Shown here piece after piece: positions 54,949-64,000 of a stretch of 64,000 nucleotides of DNA. The notes beneath the pieces were generated by a model. That model was not told the DNA's origin. It ran no database searches and saw nothing but the letters and a program-made list of their open reading frames with translations. Positions within the stretch are counted from its first letter, which is position 1; each line of letters starts with the position of its first letter. Source of the DNA: Calditrichia bacterium. GTDB taxonomy: Bacteria > Calditrichota > Calditrichia > RBG-13-44-9 > J075. Location: contig JACKAP010000002.1 in assembly GCA_020635015.1 (NCBI GenBank), positions 186,001-250,000 of the forward strand. Reading direction: 5' to 3'. Position numbers and translations under genes: made by a program.

Positions 54949-57900
54949 ATGAGAGGAATCGATAAGATACGGATTTGGATCTGTTTCGGAATGAGTTTGT
55001 GGTTATGCACCGGCGTTTTGGGCGGAGAACCGGATTCCGCCGACAAGGGCAAGCCGGATTTTAAAAATTGGGATAGTGCCGTGCAGTATGGCCCGGCCGA
55101 TACGGTCAGCTTCACGGTCAGCGAAGGCAGTTGGATGAACCTCGATGTCAGCCCGGACGGAAAAGAGATCGTGTTCGATCTTCTGGGCGATATCTACATC
55201 ATGCCGATCAGCGGCGGCAAAGCCCGGCTGCTGTCCGGCGGCCTGCCCTTCGAGGTGCAGCCCCGCTTCAGCCCGGACGGAAACCTGATCAGCTTTACCA
55301 GCGATCGCGGCGGGGCCGACAACATCTGGGTGATGAATCGCGACGGCTCCGCGCCCCTGCAGGTAACCCAGGAGGATTTCCGCCTGCTCAACAATGCGGT
55401 CTGGACGCCCGATGGGCAATACCTGATCGCCCGCAAGCACTTCACCAGCACCCGCTCCCTGGGCGCCGGAGAGATGTGGATGTATCACCTCAGCGGCGGC
55501 AGCGGGCTGCAGCTCACCCAGCGCAAGAACGATCAGCAGGATGCCGGCGAACCCTGCCTTTCCCCGACGGGCGCTATCTCTACTACAGCGAAGACATGAG
55601 CGGGGGAAGCACCTTTCAGTATAACAAAGATCCCAACGGGCAGATCTACGTCATCCGCCGGCTCGACCGCGAGACCGGCGACCTGCGCAGCTACATCAGC
55701 GGTCCCGGCGGTGCGGTGCGTCCCCAGCTATCGCCGGACGGCAAATATCTTAGCTTTGTGCGGCGCATCCGCGACAAGTCGGTGCTGTTTGTGCACGACC
55801 TCCACAGCGGCGAGCAGTGGCCGGTCTTCGACCGCCTGAACCGCGACCAGCAGGAGGCCTGGGCGATCTTCGGGGTCTACAGCAATTACAACTGGCTGCC
55901 GGACAGCAAGGGGTGGTGATCTGGGCGCAGGGCAAGATCTGGCAGGTGAATATCGCCACCCGGGAAGCCCTGGAAATTCCTTTCGAAGCGGACGTACAGC
56001 AATCCATTGCCCGCGCCCCGCGCTTTCAGCACCCGGTTCACCAGGAAGAGTTCGAAGCGAAGATGATCCGCTACCCGGTCACCACCCCGGACGGCAAATG
56101 GCTGGTATTCAACGCAGTGGGCCAGCTCTGGAAGAAGCAACTGCCCAACGGCAAGCCGCAGCGCCTCACGACCGATGAAGGCTGGTTCGAGCTGATGCCG
56201 GACATCAGCCCGGACGGCAAGTGGGTGGTCTACACCACCTGGCAGGACACCACCCTGGGCGCCATCCGCAAAGTGCCCCTGCGCGGCGGAAAATCGCTCC
56301 AGCTGAGCCATCAAAAAGGCTACTACTACTCCCCGCGCTTCTCCCCCGACGGCACCCTGATCGTCTACCGCCGGGGCAGCGGCAACGCCCAGCTCGGCTT
56401 CGCCCACGGGCTCAACCCGGGCATTTACTGGATGACCGAAGCCGGGGGAGAAGGCAACCTGATCATCGACGACTATGCCGAGCCGTATTTCAATCGCGCC
56501 GGCGACCGCATCTATCTGTTTTATGACAGCTATCCGGAAAAGACCCTGAAGAGCGTCACCCTGGAAGGCAACGACCCGCGCACCCATTTCACTTCCAAAT
56601 ACGCCACCGAGATCGCGGTCAGCCCGGACGAGCAGTGGGTCGCTTTCCAGGAGCTGTTCAACGTCTACATTACCCCCTATCCCAAAACCGGGGGGTCGCT
56701 GGACTTGAGCAGCGGCAATAAGGCCATCCCCCTGCAGCGGGTCACCCGCGATGCCGGAAATTACCTGCGCTGGTCAAGCGACAGCCAAAAGCTCCATTGG
56801 GTGATCGGCCCGGAATTTTTCACCCGCGAGCTGGCCCGCACCTTCGATTTTGTTGACAATGCCACCGACAGCATTCCCCCGCCGGATACCACCGGAATTC
56901 TGGTCGATCTTTTCGTGCCTGCCGATATTCCCTCCGGCAAGCTGGCCCTGACCGGCGCGCGGCTCATCACCATGAAGGGCGATGCGGTGATCGAGGACGG
57001 AGTGATCGTTACCGACCGCGACCGCATTCTGGCGATCGGCCCGCGCAGCGCGGTGCGCATTCCCGCGGATGCAAAGCAGATCGACCTCAGCGGCAAGACG
57101 ATCATGCCCGGGATCGTCGATGTGCACGCCCACGTATGGCATTTTTCCAATCCGATCCCTCCGCAGCAGAACTGGCCCTATTACGCCAACCTCGCCTACG
57201 GGGTAACCACCACCCACGACCCGTCGACCACCACCGAGGTATCCTTCAGCCAGGCGGAATTGGTCAAAGCCGGGAAGATGGTCGGGCCGCGCATCTATTC
57301 CACCGGCACGGTGCTCTACGGGGCGGAAGGCGACTTCAAAGCAGTGGTCAACAATCTCGACGACGCCCGCTCCCATCTGCGCCGGATGAAAGCGGTCGGC
57401 GCGTTCTCGGTGAAAAGCTACAACCAGCCCCGGCGTAATCAGCGCCAACAGGTGATGCAGGCCGCCCGCGAGCTGCAGATGCACGTCTACCCGGAAGGCG
57501 GCTCCTTCTTCTTCCACAACCTGAGCATGATCCTCGACGGCCATACCGGCATCGAGCATAATATTCCGGTGACGCCGGTCTATGACGATGTGATCCGCCT
57601 CTGGGGCGCCAGCCAGACCGGTTACACCATGACCCTGGTGGTCTCCTACGGCGGCCCGTCCGGCGAATATTACTGGTACCAGCACAGCGATGTGTTCAAC
57701 AAGCAGCGGCTGCTCAACTTCACGCCCCGCCCGATCATCGACGCCCGCTCCCGCCGCCGCACCATGATGCCGGATGAGGAATACGTACATCCCGGCCACG
57801 CCCGCGACGCCAAGCAGCTGACCGAAGCCGGGGTGAAGGTCAACATCGGCTCCCACGGGCAGTTGCAGGGACTGGCCGCCCATTGGGAGATCTGGATGTT

Positions 57901-58243
57901 GGCCCAGGGCGGCTTCACCCCGCTGGAGGCGATCCGCTGCGCCACCTACAACGGCGCCCATTACCTGGGCATGGAACAGGAGCTGGGCTCCCTGGAAAGC
58001 GGCAAGCTGGCCGACCTGATCGTGATGGCAAACAATCCTCTGGAGAATATCCGCAACACCGAATCGATTGTTTACGTGATGAAAAACGGGCGGCTGTACG
58101 ATGCGGAAACCATGAACGAGGCCGGCAATCATCCCCGCCAGCGGCTGCCGTTCTACTGGGAATTGCCGCGCAGCAGCGATGCGTTTGTGTGGAAGCCGGG
58201 AGTTGGTTTTGGCGAAGGGGGGTGCAGTTGCGGGAGGCACTAG
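54949..58243 (+). CDS. secreted beta-propeller amidohydrolase (frameshifted)
   Basis: A protein of about 1,098 residues. After a signal peptide (IWICFGMSLWLCTGVLGG), a TolB/WD40-like propeller with DPP-IV-type repeats follows (LDVSPDGKEIVFDLLGDIYI; PRFSPDGNLISFTSDRGGAD; FSPDGTLIVYRRGSGN). From about residue 670 comes an amidohydrolase barrel (TIMPGIVDVHAHVWHF metal-binding His pair; VNIGSHGQLQGLAAHWE; GSLESGKLADLIVMANNPLE). Frame changes near 55560 and 55912. Such fusions are annotated as amidohydrolases of unknown substrate; the propeller likely delivers or gates a peptide-like substrate. Preceded by AAGGAGC. Confidence 0.93.
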
Positions 58244-58274
58244 CGTGGAGCGAGGAGCGTAGAGCGTGAGGCGA

Positions 58275-58410
58275 ATTGCACGCAGATTCCGCAGATTGGA
58301 TAGATTTTCGCAGATTAACTACTTCTACTTTAAGAAGTTGGATAAGGTTTATTAATGTAGCAATGTCGTATCTGCGAAAATCTGTTAAATCTGCGGAATC
58401 TGCGTGCAAT
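58275..58410. repeat. long inverted repeat, 41-base arms, CGCAGATT family
   Basis: Arms 58275-58315 and 58370-58410 begin and end ATTGCACGCAGATTCCGCAG, with about four mismatches in 41 and a 54-base loop. Located between the amidohydrolase and the M1 peptidase. Confidence 0.93.
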
Positions 58411-58479
58411 TAAAATCGTTAAACCATCTCCCTTCTCTGACGTAATGCAAGTGAAGGCTTTATAAAAACCGAAGGACGT

Positions 58480-60843
58480 ATGATTGTATCGTTGACAAAA
58501 AATAATCTGCTGACTGGCTTAATGCTATTTTGGGCGATCACCCTCCCCGCCCAACCGGACAGCAGCACTGTGCGCGATAGCGTGACGGTATCCTATCGCG
58601 AAGTGTTCAAACAACTGGTGGATATGGAAGTCGATCCCTCCCAATTTGCGGAAGTGGAGAATTTAATCCTGCAGCGTGATGCGGGCAGGTTCAATCTGCA
58701 AAAGGGCCGGCTGTATCTCTGCAAGCCGGTGATGGGGCAGCGCTATGCGGCGGTGTTCCAGGGAAAGGGCGCCTTCAACTTCACCCCCACCACCCGGATC
58801 GAGCGGGAACATCTCGCCCGTTTCTACAAAACCACTACCCTCAACGAAACGTTTGAGTCGCTCTTCCTTTTTTTCGTCGATTCTACCCTGGCAGAGCTGC
58901 AGCGACAACTCACCTTTCGCGAAGGTAAACGCGACCGCCGGGCGGAAGAAGTACTCGATTATGCCCAGCGCTATCTCTATCAAAAGAAAGAGAAATATTA
59001 CGAATACAGCATTCTCAAGACCCTGCTGGAGGAGGCGGAAAATGGATACTTTTATAGCCACTTCAGCAAAAATCCCCGTGAACCGTTCTTTTTTGAGGTC
59101 AACCCCCATGCAGATGAGGAAGTGCGCTTCAAGCGCCGCCTGAAGGGGCCTTCGTTTTATCATTTCGGCGAGGTCATCAACCAGTTTCATACTCAGGAAG
59201 AATATGCCTCCGGGGCCGACCTCGCCCGGGAGAACAACCTGGATATCGCCATCCACAGCTACCGGATGGACTGTACCCTGGAAGGAAACGAACTGAAGTT
59301 TTCCGCTGACACCGAGATCGAGTTCGAATCGCTTTACCCCGATCAGAACTGGCTGGTGTTCTTCCTGTTTTCCGAACTGGAGGTCGATTCAATTTTCTGG
59401 GACAGCGGGCAGCCGACGCGTTATATCAAGGAAGAGGACAGTCACATTCTCTGGATCAAAAGCGACCATCCCCTCCCCTTGCAGGAGCGGCGCAAGCTAC
59501 GGATGTTTTATCACGGCAAGCTGATCGAGCGGGCCGATGACTGGTTTTACATCCGCGCCTCCACCGGCTGGTATCCGCGCCATGGGGAACGGGAGCGGGC
59601 CGATTTTGACATCACTTACCACGTGCCGGAAAAATTCGATTTTGCCAGCGCCGGCGACCGGGTTGATAGCGACACCACTGCCGGGATCATCACCTCCCGC
59701 TGGCGCTCCCCCCGCCCGCTGCGCAATTTTTCCTTCAACGTGGGATTCTTCAAGGAATATCGCATCGTCAACGACAGTATTCCTCCCACCACCATCTACA
59801 TGGCGGAAACCGGGCATCAGGAAATTGCCCAGCAACTGGCCCGCCAGGGCATCGGCTCCGGCAAAGATATGGAAAAGCAGGTGGGCAAGGACGTGGAGCA
59901 AAGCATCGCCTTTTTTCAGGAGATCTTCGGCACCACCCAGGCAGATCACTTCTACGCCACCGAGATCCCCTTCCGTCACGGAGAGGCCTTTCCGGGGCTG
60001 ATCCACCTGCCCTGGGAGACTTTCCAGTTTACCCGCGCGGAAGGCTTCGATGAGATGATCCGGGCCCACGAGGTGGCGCACCAGTGGTGGGGCATCGGGG
60101 TGGATTTTCTCACTTATCACGACCAGTGGCTCAGCGAGGGCTTCTCCCAGTACTGCGCCCTGTGGTACCTCCACCAGGTGACGAAACGGGAGGAGAAGAA
60201 CGATAACCGTTTTTACAACATGCTGGAGAAGCTGCGCGAGCAGATCATCAACAACCGCAAGTTCCTCTTCGGCAGCGGCCAGGAAGCGGCCCCGATCTGG
60301 CTGGGCCGGCGCACGCACAGCAGCGACACCGAAGGGGATTATCTGACCATCATCTACCATAAAGGCGCCTGGGTGCTGCACATGCTCAACCGTATGATGC
60401 TCGATCTGGAAACCCTCGACGAAGGCCGCTTCCGGGAGATGATGGGCGCATTTTACCGGCAGCATTTCGACGAAAAAGCCTCGACCGAAGACTTCATCGC
60501 AGTTGCAGAAAAAAACTACGGTGAGCCCCTGAACTGGTTTTTTGAGCAGTGGGTATACGGCAGCGCGGTTCCCACCTATCACTTTGCTTCGCGGACAGAA
60601 ACGACGGCCGATGGCAGCTATCTGGTGCATTGCCGGGTGCGGCAGTCCGAGGTGCCGGCGGAATTTCGCATGCCGGTGATGGTGGGCGCAGAGATGGAGG
60701 ACGGGCGGATTATCGCCTCGCGTCATTGGGTGAGTGGAGAAAGCAGCGAGTTCGAACTGGGTCCGTTTCCCAAAACGCCGAAGAAAATTTTGTTCAACCA
60801 CCTGGAATCGGTGCTGTGTGATGTGAAGGAGGAGCGGTGGTAG
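58480..60843 (+). CDS. M1 family metallopeptidase, secreted
   Basis: A 787-residue gluzincin aminopeptidase-like enzyme. Signal peptide (NNLLTGLMLFWAITLPAQ), a beta-rich N-terminal domain, and the catalytic zinc site HEVAHQWWG (about residue 530) with the downstream Glu in DQWLSEGFSQYCALW at the usual spacing. PFRHGEAFPGLIHLPW replaces the typical GAMEN exopeptidase loop, so aminopeptidase specificity is uncertain. The C-terminal part has an ERAP-like helical region (FIAVAEKNYGEPLNWFFEQW). The frame is intact. GAAGGACGT lies upstream of the start. Confidence 0.94.
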   Translation: MIVSLTKNNLLTGLMLFWAITLPAQPDSSTVRDSVTVSYREVFKQLVDMEVDPSQFAEVENLILQRDAGRFNLQKGRLYLCKPVMGQRYAAVFQGKGAFNFTPTTRIEREHLARFYKTTTLNETFESLFLFFVDSTLAELQRQLTFREGKRDRRAEEVLDYAQRYLYQKKEKYYEYSILKTLLEEAENGYFYSHFSKNPREPFFFEVNPHADEEVRFKRRLKGPSFYHFGEVINQFHTQEEYASGADLARENNLDIAIHSYRMDCTLEGNELKFSADTEIEFESLYPDQNWLVFFLFSELEVDSIFWDSGQPTRYIKEEDSHILWIKSDHPLPLQERRKLRMFYHGKLIERADDWFYIRASTGWYPRHGERERADFDITYHVPEKFDFASAGDRVDSDTTAGIITSRWRSPRPLRNFSFNVGFFKEYRIVNDSIPPTTIYMAETGHQEIAQQLARQGIGSGKDMEKQVGKDVEQSIAFFQEIFGTTQADHFYATEIPFRHGEAFPGLIHLPWETFQFTRAEGFDEMIRAHEVAHQWWGIGVDFLTYHDQWLSEGFSQYCALWYLHQVTKREEKNDNRFYNMLEKLREQIINNRKFLFGSGQEAAPIWLGRRTHSSDTEGDYLTIIYHKGAWVLHMLNRMMLDLETLDEGRFREMMGAFYRQHFDEKASTEDFIAVAEKNYGEPLNWFFEQWVYGSAVPTYHFASRTETTADGSYLVHCRVRQSEVPAEFRMPVMVGAEMEDGRIIASRHWVSGESSEFELGPFPKTPKKILFNHLESVLCDVKEERW

Positions 60844-60845
60844 TG

Positions 60846-60955
60846 GATGTTGGTTATTGGTTGTTGGTTTTTGGTTATTGGTTTTTGGGTGTTGGTTTTT
60901 GGGTGTTGGGTGCCAAAGGCCAATGACCAAGAACCAACAACCAAGAACCAATCGA
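60846..60955. repeat. TTGGTTATTGG word hairpin
   Basis: GTTGGTTATTGGTTGTTGGT (60850-60912 in all) pairs with CCAATGACCAAGAACCAACA (60920-60951). About 50 bases follow before the next start. Confidence 0.85.
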
Positions 60956-61004
60956 ATTCAATAATTACGAATTCTGTTTTCAGCATATAAAGGCGGAGTT
61001 AAGT

Positions 61005-62072
61005 ATGAAAAATTTAAAACCTCTCGGCATCGGCATGATTCTGCTGATGCTGCTTGCCGGCAGCAGCAGTTGCACCCGCTACGTTACTTATGGCAACGCG
61101 GCCGCCATCGCTGACGGAAAATACGACACCGCCTTTCCCTTCGGCGGGAATTCCGAGCAGTTAAAGGGTATTCTCGATGCGGTACGCCTGCTCAACGCCA
61201 CGGTGTATTACGAGCGTTACACCTTCGAGGGGCGAGACCGGATCCGCAAGGCCGACATCACCTCCTCGCTCCTCCGCAGCGGGAAGTATCCCAAAACCGT
61301 CTTTAACGATTTCCGGGTGGGCACGGCAACCTTGATCGACTTTAATCTCAATCGCATGGCAGTGATGACCTGTGCCCATGTGGTCGATTTTCCCGATACT
61401 ATCATCACTTTTTACGCCCAGGAGGGAGAGCTGGCAGAGGAAGAACGCCTGATCTACCAGATCGCTTTTAAGAAGAAAGTCGAATATTTTATCGCCGATA
61501 TCCGCCAGGGTGACTCCTTTGATGTGCTGGCTGCCGACCGCAAGCTGGATGTTGCCATCCTGGGGAAGGAATTCCTCTTGCCTCCGGCGATGCGCCTTCC
61601 GGTGTTCAAATATCCGCTGGGATCGGCCAAGGAGCTGGACTGGGGCAATCTGCTCTACATCATCGGCTTTCCTTCCGGCAAGAAGATGATCACCACCGGC
61701 ATCGTCAGCAGTCCCGACCGCAACCGTAATCACGACTTCCTGCTCGATGCGTTGTTTAATCGCGGATTCAGCGGGGGGATTGCATTGGCGATCCGCGACG
61801 GAGTGCCCAATTTCGAACTGGTCGGCATCGTCAATGCGGTGGCGGCGGATAATGAGATCGTGCTGGTGCCGGGAGAGATGGAGCACGAGCCGGATTTCAC
61901 CACCAATCTCTATTACGAAGGCCCGATCTACGCCGGAATGCGCAAGAAGATCAACTACGGCATCTCCTTCGGGATCTCGATCGAATCGATCCGCGATTTC
62001 ATCCAGGAAAACCGCACCGTGCTGGAGAATAAGGGGTTTCAGATCAAGGATTTCTTTGGCGGGCAACTGTAA
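61005..62072 (+). CDS. trypsin-like serine protease lipoprotein
   Basis: A lipoprotein (lipobox AGSSSC) with a chymotrypsin-fold triad: MAVMTCAHVVDFP (His, about residue 124), RKLDVAILGKEF (Asp, about 183) and NRGFSGGIALAIRDG (Ser in GFSGG, about 256). The fold resembles a DegP-type protease without PDZ domains, possibly tethered to the outer membrane. The C-terminal region (NYGISFGISIESIRDFIQEN) is helical. The frame is intact at 355 residues. GGCGGAG precedes the ATG. Confidence 0.85.
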   Translation: MKNLKPLGIGMILLMLLAGSSSCTRYVTYGNAAAIADGKYDTAFPFGGNSEQLKGILDAVRLLNATVYYERYTFEGRDRIRKADITSSLLRSGKYPKTVFNDFRVGTATLIDFNLNRMAVMTCAHVVDFPDTIITFYAQEGELAEEERLIYQIAFKKKVEYFIADIRQGDSFDVLAADRKLDVAILGKEFLLPPAMRLPVFKYPLGSAKELDWGNLLYIIGFPSGKKMITTGIVSSPDRNRNHDFLLDALFNRGFSGGIALAIRDGVPNFELVGIVNAVAADNEIVLVPGEMEHEPDFTTNLYYEGPIYAGMRKKINYGISFGISIESIRDFIQENRTVLENKGFQIKDFFGGQL

Positions 62073-62090
62073 GGGGATATTCATAACTTT

Positions 62091-62188
62091 AGCCACAGAG
62101 CCACAGAGTTCACAGAGAACTGATTCCTGAAAACAACTACCTACTGCTGATTATTAATGAGACTCTGTGTTCTCTGTGACTCTGTGGC
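62091..62188. repeat. CCACAGAG inverted repeat, second copy
   Basis: AGCCACAGAGCCACAGAGTT (62091-62119) pairs with ACTCTGTGTTCTCTGTGACT (62162-62188), around about 40 bases. It separates convergent genes, matching the copy at 20408-20484. Confidence 0.92.
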
Positions 62189-62198
62189 TGTTGAAAAA

Positions 62199-63320
62199 TC
62201 ACCGTAGAATTGTCACCAGTTCATACGCCCGCGCCGGTACTTCCTTGACGGTAAAATGCAGGGTGCCGAGCAGCTGTTCACTTTCGGTCTCGATACGCAC
62301 CCGCCATTCCCCGCTCTTGATAAAGCGCTTGAAGGTATAGCTGCGGTACCCCCCGCCCCGCCCGCCGGTGATGTGATAGACGATCCGGTCGGTGGTCACC
62401 CAATCCTTCTGCGCCGGCTGATACTGCTGCCACCGGTGATAAAGGGTGGTCTGCAGCCGGGCCGGGGCAAAGACCGAAGCAAAGCAGAAGATCGAGTCGC
62501 CGGCGACATAGTGAAATTCGTCGTCGGAATCCTTGAAGAACTCATACCATTCCGGCTTCTCGAATTTCAACTGGTATTGCGCTTCCACCCGGCGGACCTG
62601 ATGGTAAATGCCTCCTTCGCGCAGTGACAGGGGTATCGGCGGGATCCAGTTGTTGAAATAAAACAGGTTCAGCACCAGGTAAATTCCCAGCACCAGTCCG
62701 CAGACCCGCCAGAGCTCTTCAATGCTGTTGATGGCGGTAAAGCGGTAGAGCAGGTATAAAATTCCCCCGACCAGCAGCAGGCTAAGCCATCCCCCCAACA
62801 GGAACATCCAGACATTCATGGTGCTGGTGATCACCGGCAGGAAGAAGATAAAAAAGGAGAAGCTGGCCAGGAAAAACAGCGTCATTTGAAAATAGAGGTT
62901 GGTAAGGCGGTTCTTCAGAAACTCGTTGGCCACCAGCAGCAGCACCAGCAGTCCGAGAAACATCCAGTTTTTGGATAGGTCGGCGCTCTGAAAATAGAAC
63001 ACCACATAGGCGCTGAACAGCCCCCCCAGAAAGAACTGGATGGCCAGCGGATACCATTCGCGGTATTTCAGCCAGAAGGGCATTTTGATAATTTGCTTAT
63101 CGATCAGATTGGTGAGCACGATAAACCCACCCAGCAGCAGCAGGTAGGCCAGCAGGGTAAAATTGTCGAACAACTGGTCGATCCGGCTGAGGGTCAGGCT
63201 GTCCCAGCTAAACCCGGCGAAAAAGGAGGCGATCGGCAGGTATTTTTCGTAACGGCCGTACAGATTCATCGATTTCTGAAAATACGGGTTGCTGCTGTTG
63301 AGAATCTTTTTCATATTCAT
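62199..63320 (-). CDS. DUF2914 membrane protein
   Basis: A protein of about 373 residues. Six or seven hydrophobic helices (LLAYLLLLGGFIVLTNLI; YPLAIQFFLGGLFSAYVVF; WMFLGLLVLLLVANEFL; MFLLGGWLSLLLVGGILYLL) are followed by a soluble C-terminal DUF2914 domain with FCFASVFAPARLQTTLYHRW, WVTTDRIVYHITGGRGGGYR and the sentence-like end WRVRIETESEQLLGTLHFTV. The frame is intact. ATG 63320 is used; the next ATG two codons later, six bases after GGGG, is equally possible. Function unknown. Confidence 0.88.
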   Translation of the reverse strand: MNMKKILNSSNPYFQKSMNLYGRYEKYLPIASFFAGFSWDSLTLSRIDQLFDNFTLLAYLLLLGGFIVLTNLIDKQIIKMPFWLKYREWYPLAIQFFLGGLFSAYVVFYFQSADLSKNWMFLGLLVLLLVANEFLKNRLTNLYFQMTLFFLASFSFFIFFLPVITSTMNVWMFLLGGWLSLLLVGGILYLLYRFTAINSIEELWRVCGLVLGIYLVLNLFYFNNWIPPIPLSLREGGIYHQVRRVEAQYQLKFEKPEWYEFFKDSDDEFHYVAGDSIFCFASVFAPARLQTTLYHRWQQYQPAQKDWVTTDRIVYHITGGRGGGYRSYTFKRFIKSGEWRVRIETESEQLLGTLHFTVKEVPARAYELVTILR

Positions 63321-63446
63321 CCCCGTGCAGTAAAATAGAATTCCCGGCTGCGAGACATGATATCCGTCATTGATCGGTAAATTTATTAAAAATATTTTGG
63401 CAAGACAAAGAGTACGATTATATGGGTGCATTTTTTTTGCACTTAC

Positions 63447-63521
63447 AGATTTCTCACTACGCTTCGCTGCCTTCGAAATGACGTAGGCTCTGTCATTCCG
63501 AAGGCGTTAGCCGAGGAATCT
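63447..63521. repeat. AGATTTCTCACT-GTCATTCCG inverted repeat
   Basis: AGATTTCTCACTACGCTTCG (63447-63466) with GCCTTCGAAATGAC pairs with GTCATTCCGAAGGCGTTAGC and GAGGAATCT (to 63521). A word type seen in other FCB genomes, as I recall. No gene in 63321-63572. Confidence 0.8.
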
Positions 63522-63572
63522 ATAACTCTAATAGGCTTATTTACCATGGTAATACCAACAAGGATCTTAATC

Positions 63573-64000
63573 ATGAAAAAACGATTCGGGCTTCTCTTAA
63601 CGCTAACAATGTTATTTTCTCTAAGTGCCTCCACTTTCGCCCAGACCGGGCCGCAGATCCGGGTGATGCCGGATTCGCTGGGGTACAACCTGCCGCGTTA
63701 TCTGTGGACCAGCCAGACTTTTTATGTTCACAATGACGGCGATGCGCCCCTGAACATCTCGATCACCGACGCGCCGCTCGCCTCAGCGGCGAACCGCCCG
63801 GGGAAGCCGGCAAATCTCCCCCCGGCGGAAGCCTGGCTTGGCAAATTGAAGCAGCGCCTACGCCAGCTTCCGCTTTCCGCTCCGGCCGCAATAACCGAGA
63901 GGCCACCTTTCCAGCACTTGCCGGCCGAGGCGATCGCCATCAGTGACTCCGTCGGCGATGTGCCCAATCCCGGTCTCGATGTGGTGTCGGTCGATATGGC
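63573..64000 (+). CDS. secreted protein, 5' part only
   Basis: Signal peptide MKKRFGLLLTLTMLFSLSAS-TFAQ, then an extracellular protein that is still open at the window edge (142 codons). It includes GYNLPRYLWTSQTFYVHNDG, DAPLNISITDAPL and DVPNPGLDVVSVDM, a style seen in FCB proteins with beta-sandwich repeats and T9SS tails. A sorting domain may lie beyond the window. The start has AGGATCTTAATC upstream. Confidence 0.75.
   Translation, partial: MKKRFGLLLTLTMLFSLSASTFAQTGPQIRVMPDSLGYNLPRYLWTSQTFYVHNDGDAPLNISITDAPLASAANRPGKPANLPPAEAWLGKLKQRLRQLPLSAPAAITERPPFQHLPAEAIAISDSVGDVPNPGLDVVSVDM

Overview
The window reads as a bacterial chromosome segment with G+C around the mid-50s percent by eye. It most likely comes from an uncultured member of the FCB superphylum (Calditrichota/KSB1-like). 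The strongest clue is a type IX secretion C-terminal sorting domain (GQNYPNPFNPSTT...) at the end of the multicopper oxidase. The many lipoproteins, the alpha-2-macroglobulin and the SpoIIE-type phosphatase fit but do not prove this. I see no rRNA, tRNA, integrase, transposase, phage or CRISPR-Cas genes.

Quality caveat: about 26 of roughly 46 protein genes, including argS, glpK and nagB, are broken by single-base shifts, often in short C or G runs. The simplest reading is uncorrected assembly error. I therefore give one feature per inferred gene, spanning the shifts, and name the approximate break points.

Layout. 0-5.7 kb: a minus-strand operon (secreted protein, LytR_C protein, rsfS, argS), a 56-residue membrane protein, a secreted protein and a patatin. 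5.9-11.7 kb: DUF4382 lipoprotein, cupin, multicopper oxidase with T9SS tail, SpoIIE-type phosphatase. 12-15.8 kb: a plus-strand run of phosphofructokinase (PPi-type signature), glucosamine-6-P deaminase and glutamine synthetase. 15.9-27.2 kb: AP2-like protein, DUF2459 protein, GCS2-CBS fusion, sulfotransferase, GH13 lipoprotein, SDR plus FolB-cupin fusion, second SDR, ROK kinase, deoxyribosyltransferase-like protein. 27.3-34.2 kb: MltD-like transglycosylase with LysM repeats, propeller protein, membrane/TPR-like protein, Ada-like repair protein, 65-residue protein. 34.6-43.7 kb: FAD oxidoreductase and membrane 4Fe-4S protein, then a very long alpha-2-macroglobulin lipoprotein. 44-49 kb: five minus-strand genes suggesting aromatic specialised metabolism (chorismate-lyase-like, flavin halogenase-type oxidoreductase, thioesterase, DMT-like permease, PaaK-like ligase). 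49.2-53.5 kb: glpK-glpD and a TMEM175-type channel. 53.9-64 kb: methyltransferase, propeller-amidohydrolase, M1 peptidase, trypsin-like lipoprotein, DUF2914 protein and the start of a secreted protein.

The most unusual content is intergenic. Nearly every gap carries word-like repeats from about 15 families, most arranged as imperfect hairpins: TCGCGA-centred palindromes (one of 68 bp, perfect), arrays of tiny hairpins separated by CAAACATCG or AATGAC spacers, long-armed inverted repeats, and two dispersed elements of about 90-110 nt. The mini-hairpin arrays lie directly against stop codons in a fixed orientation, and several families supply the stop codon or the last residues of the neighbouring protein.
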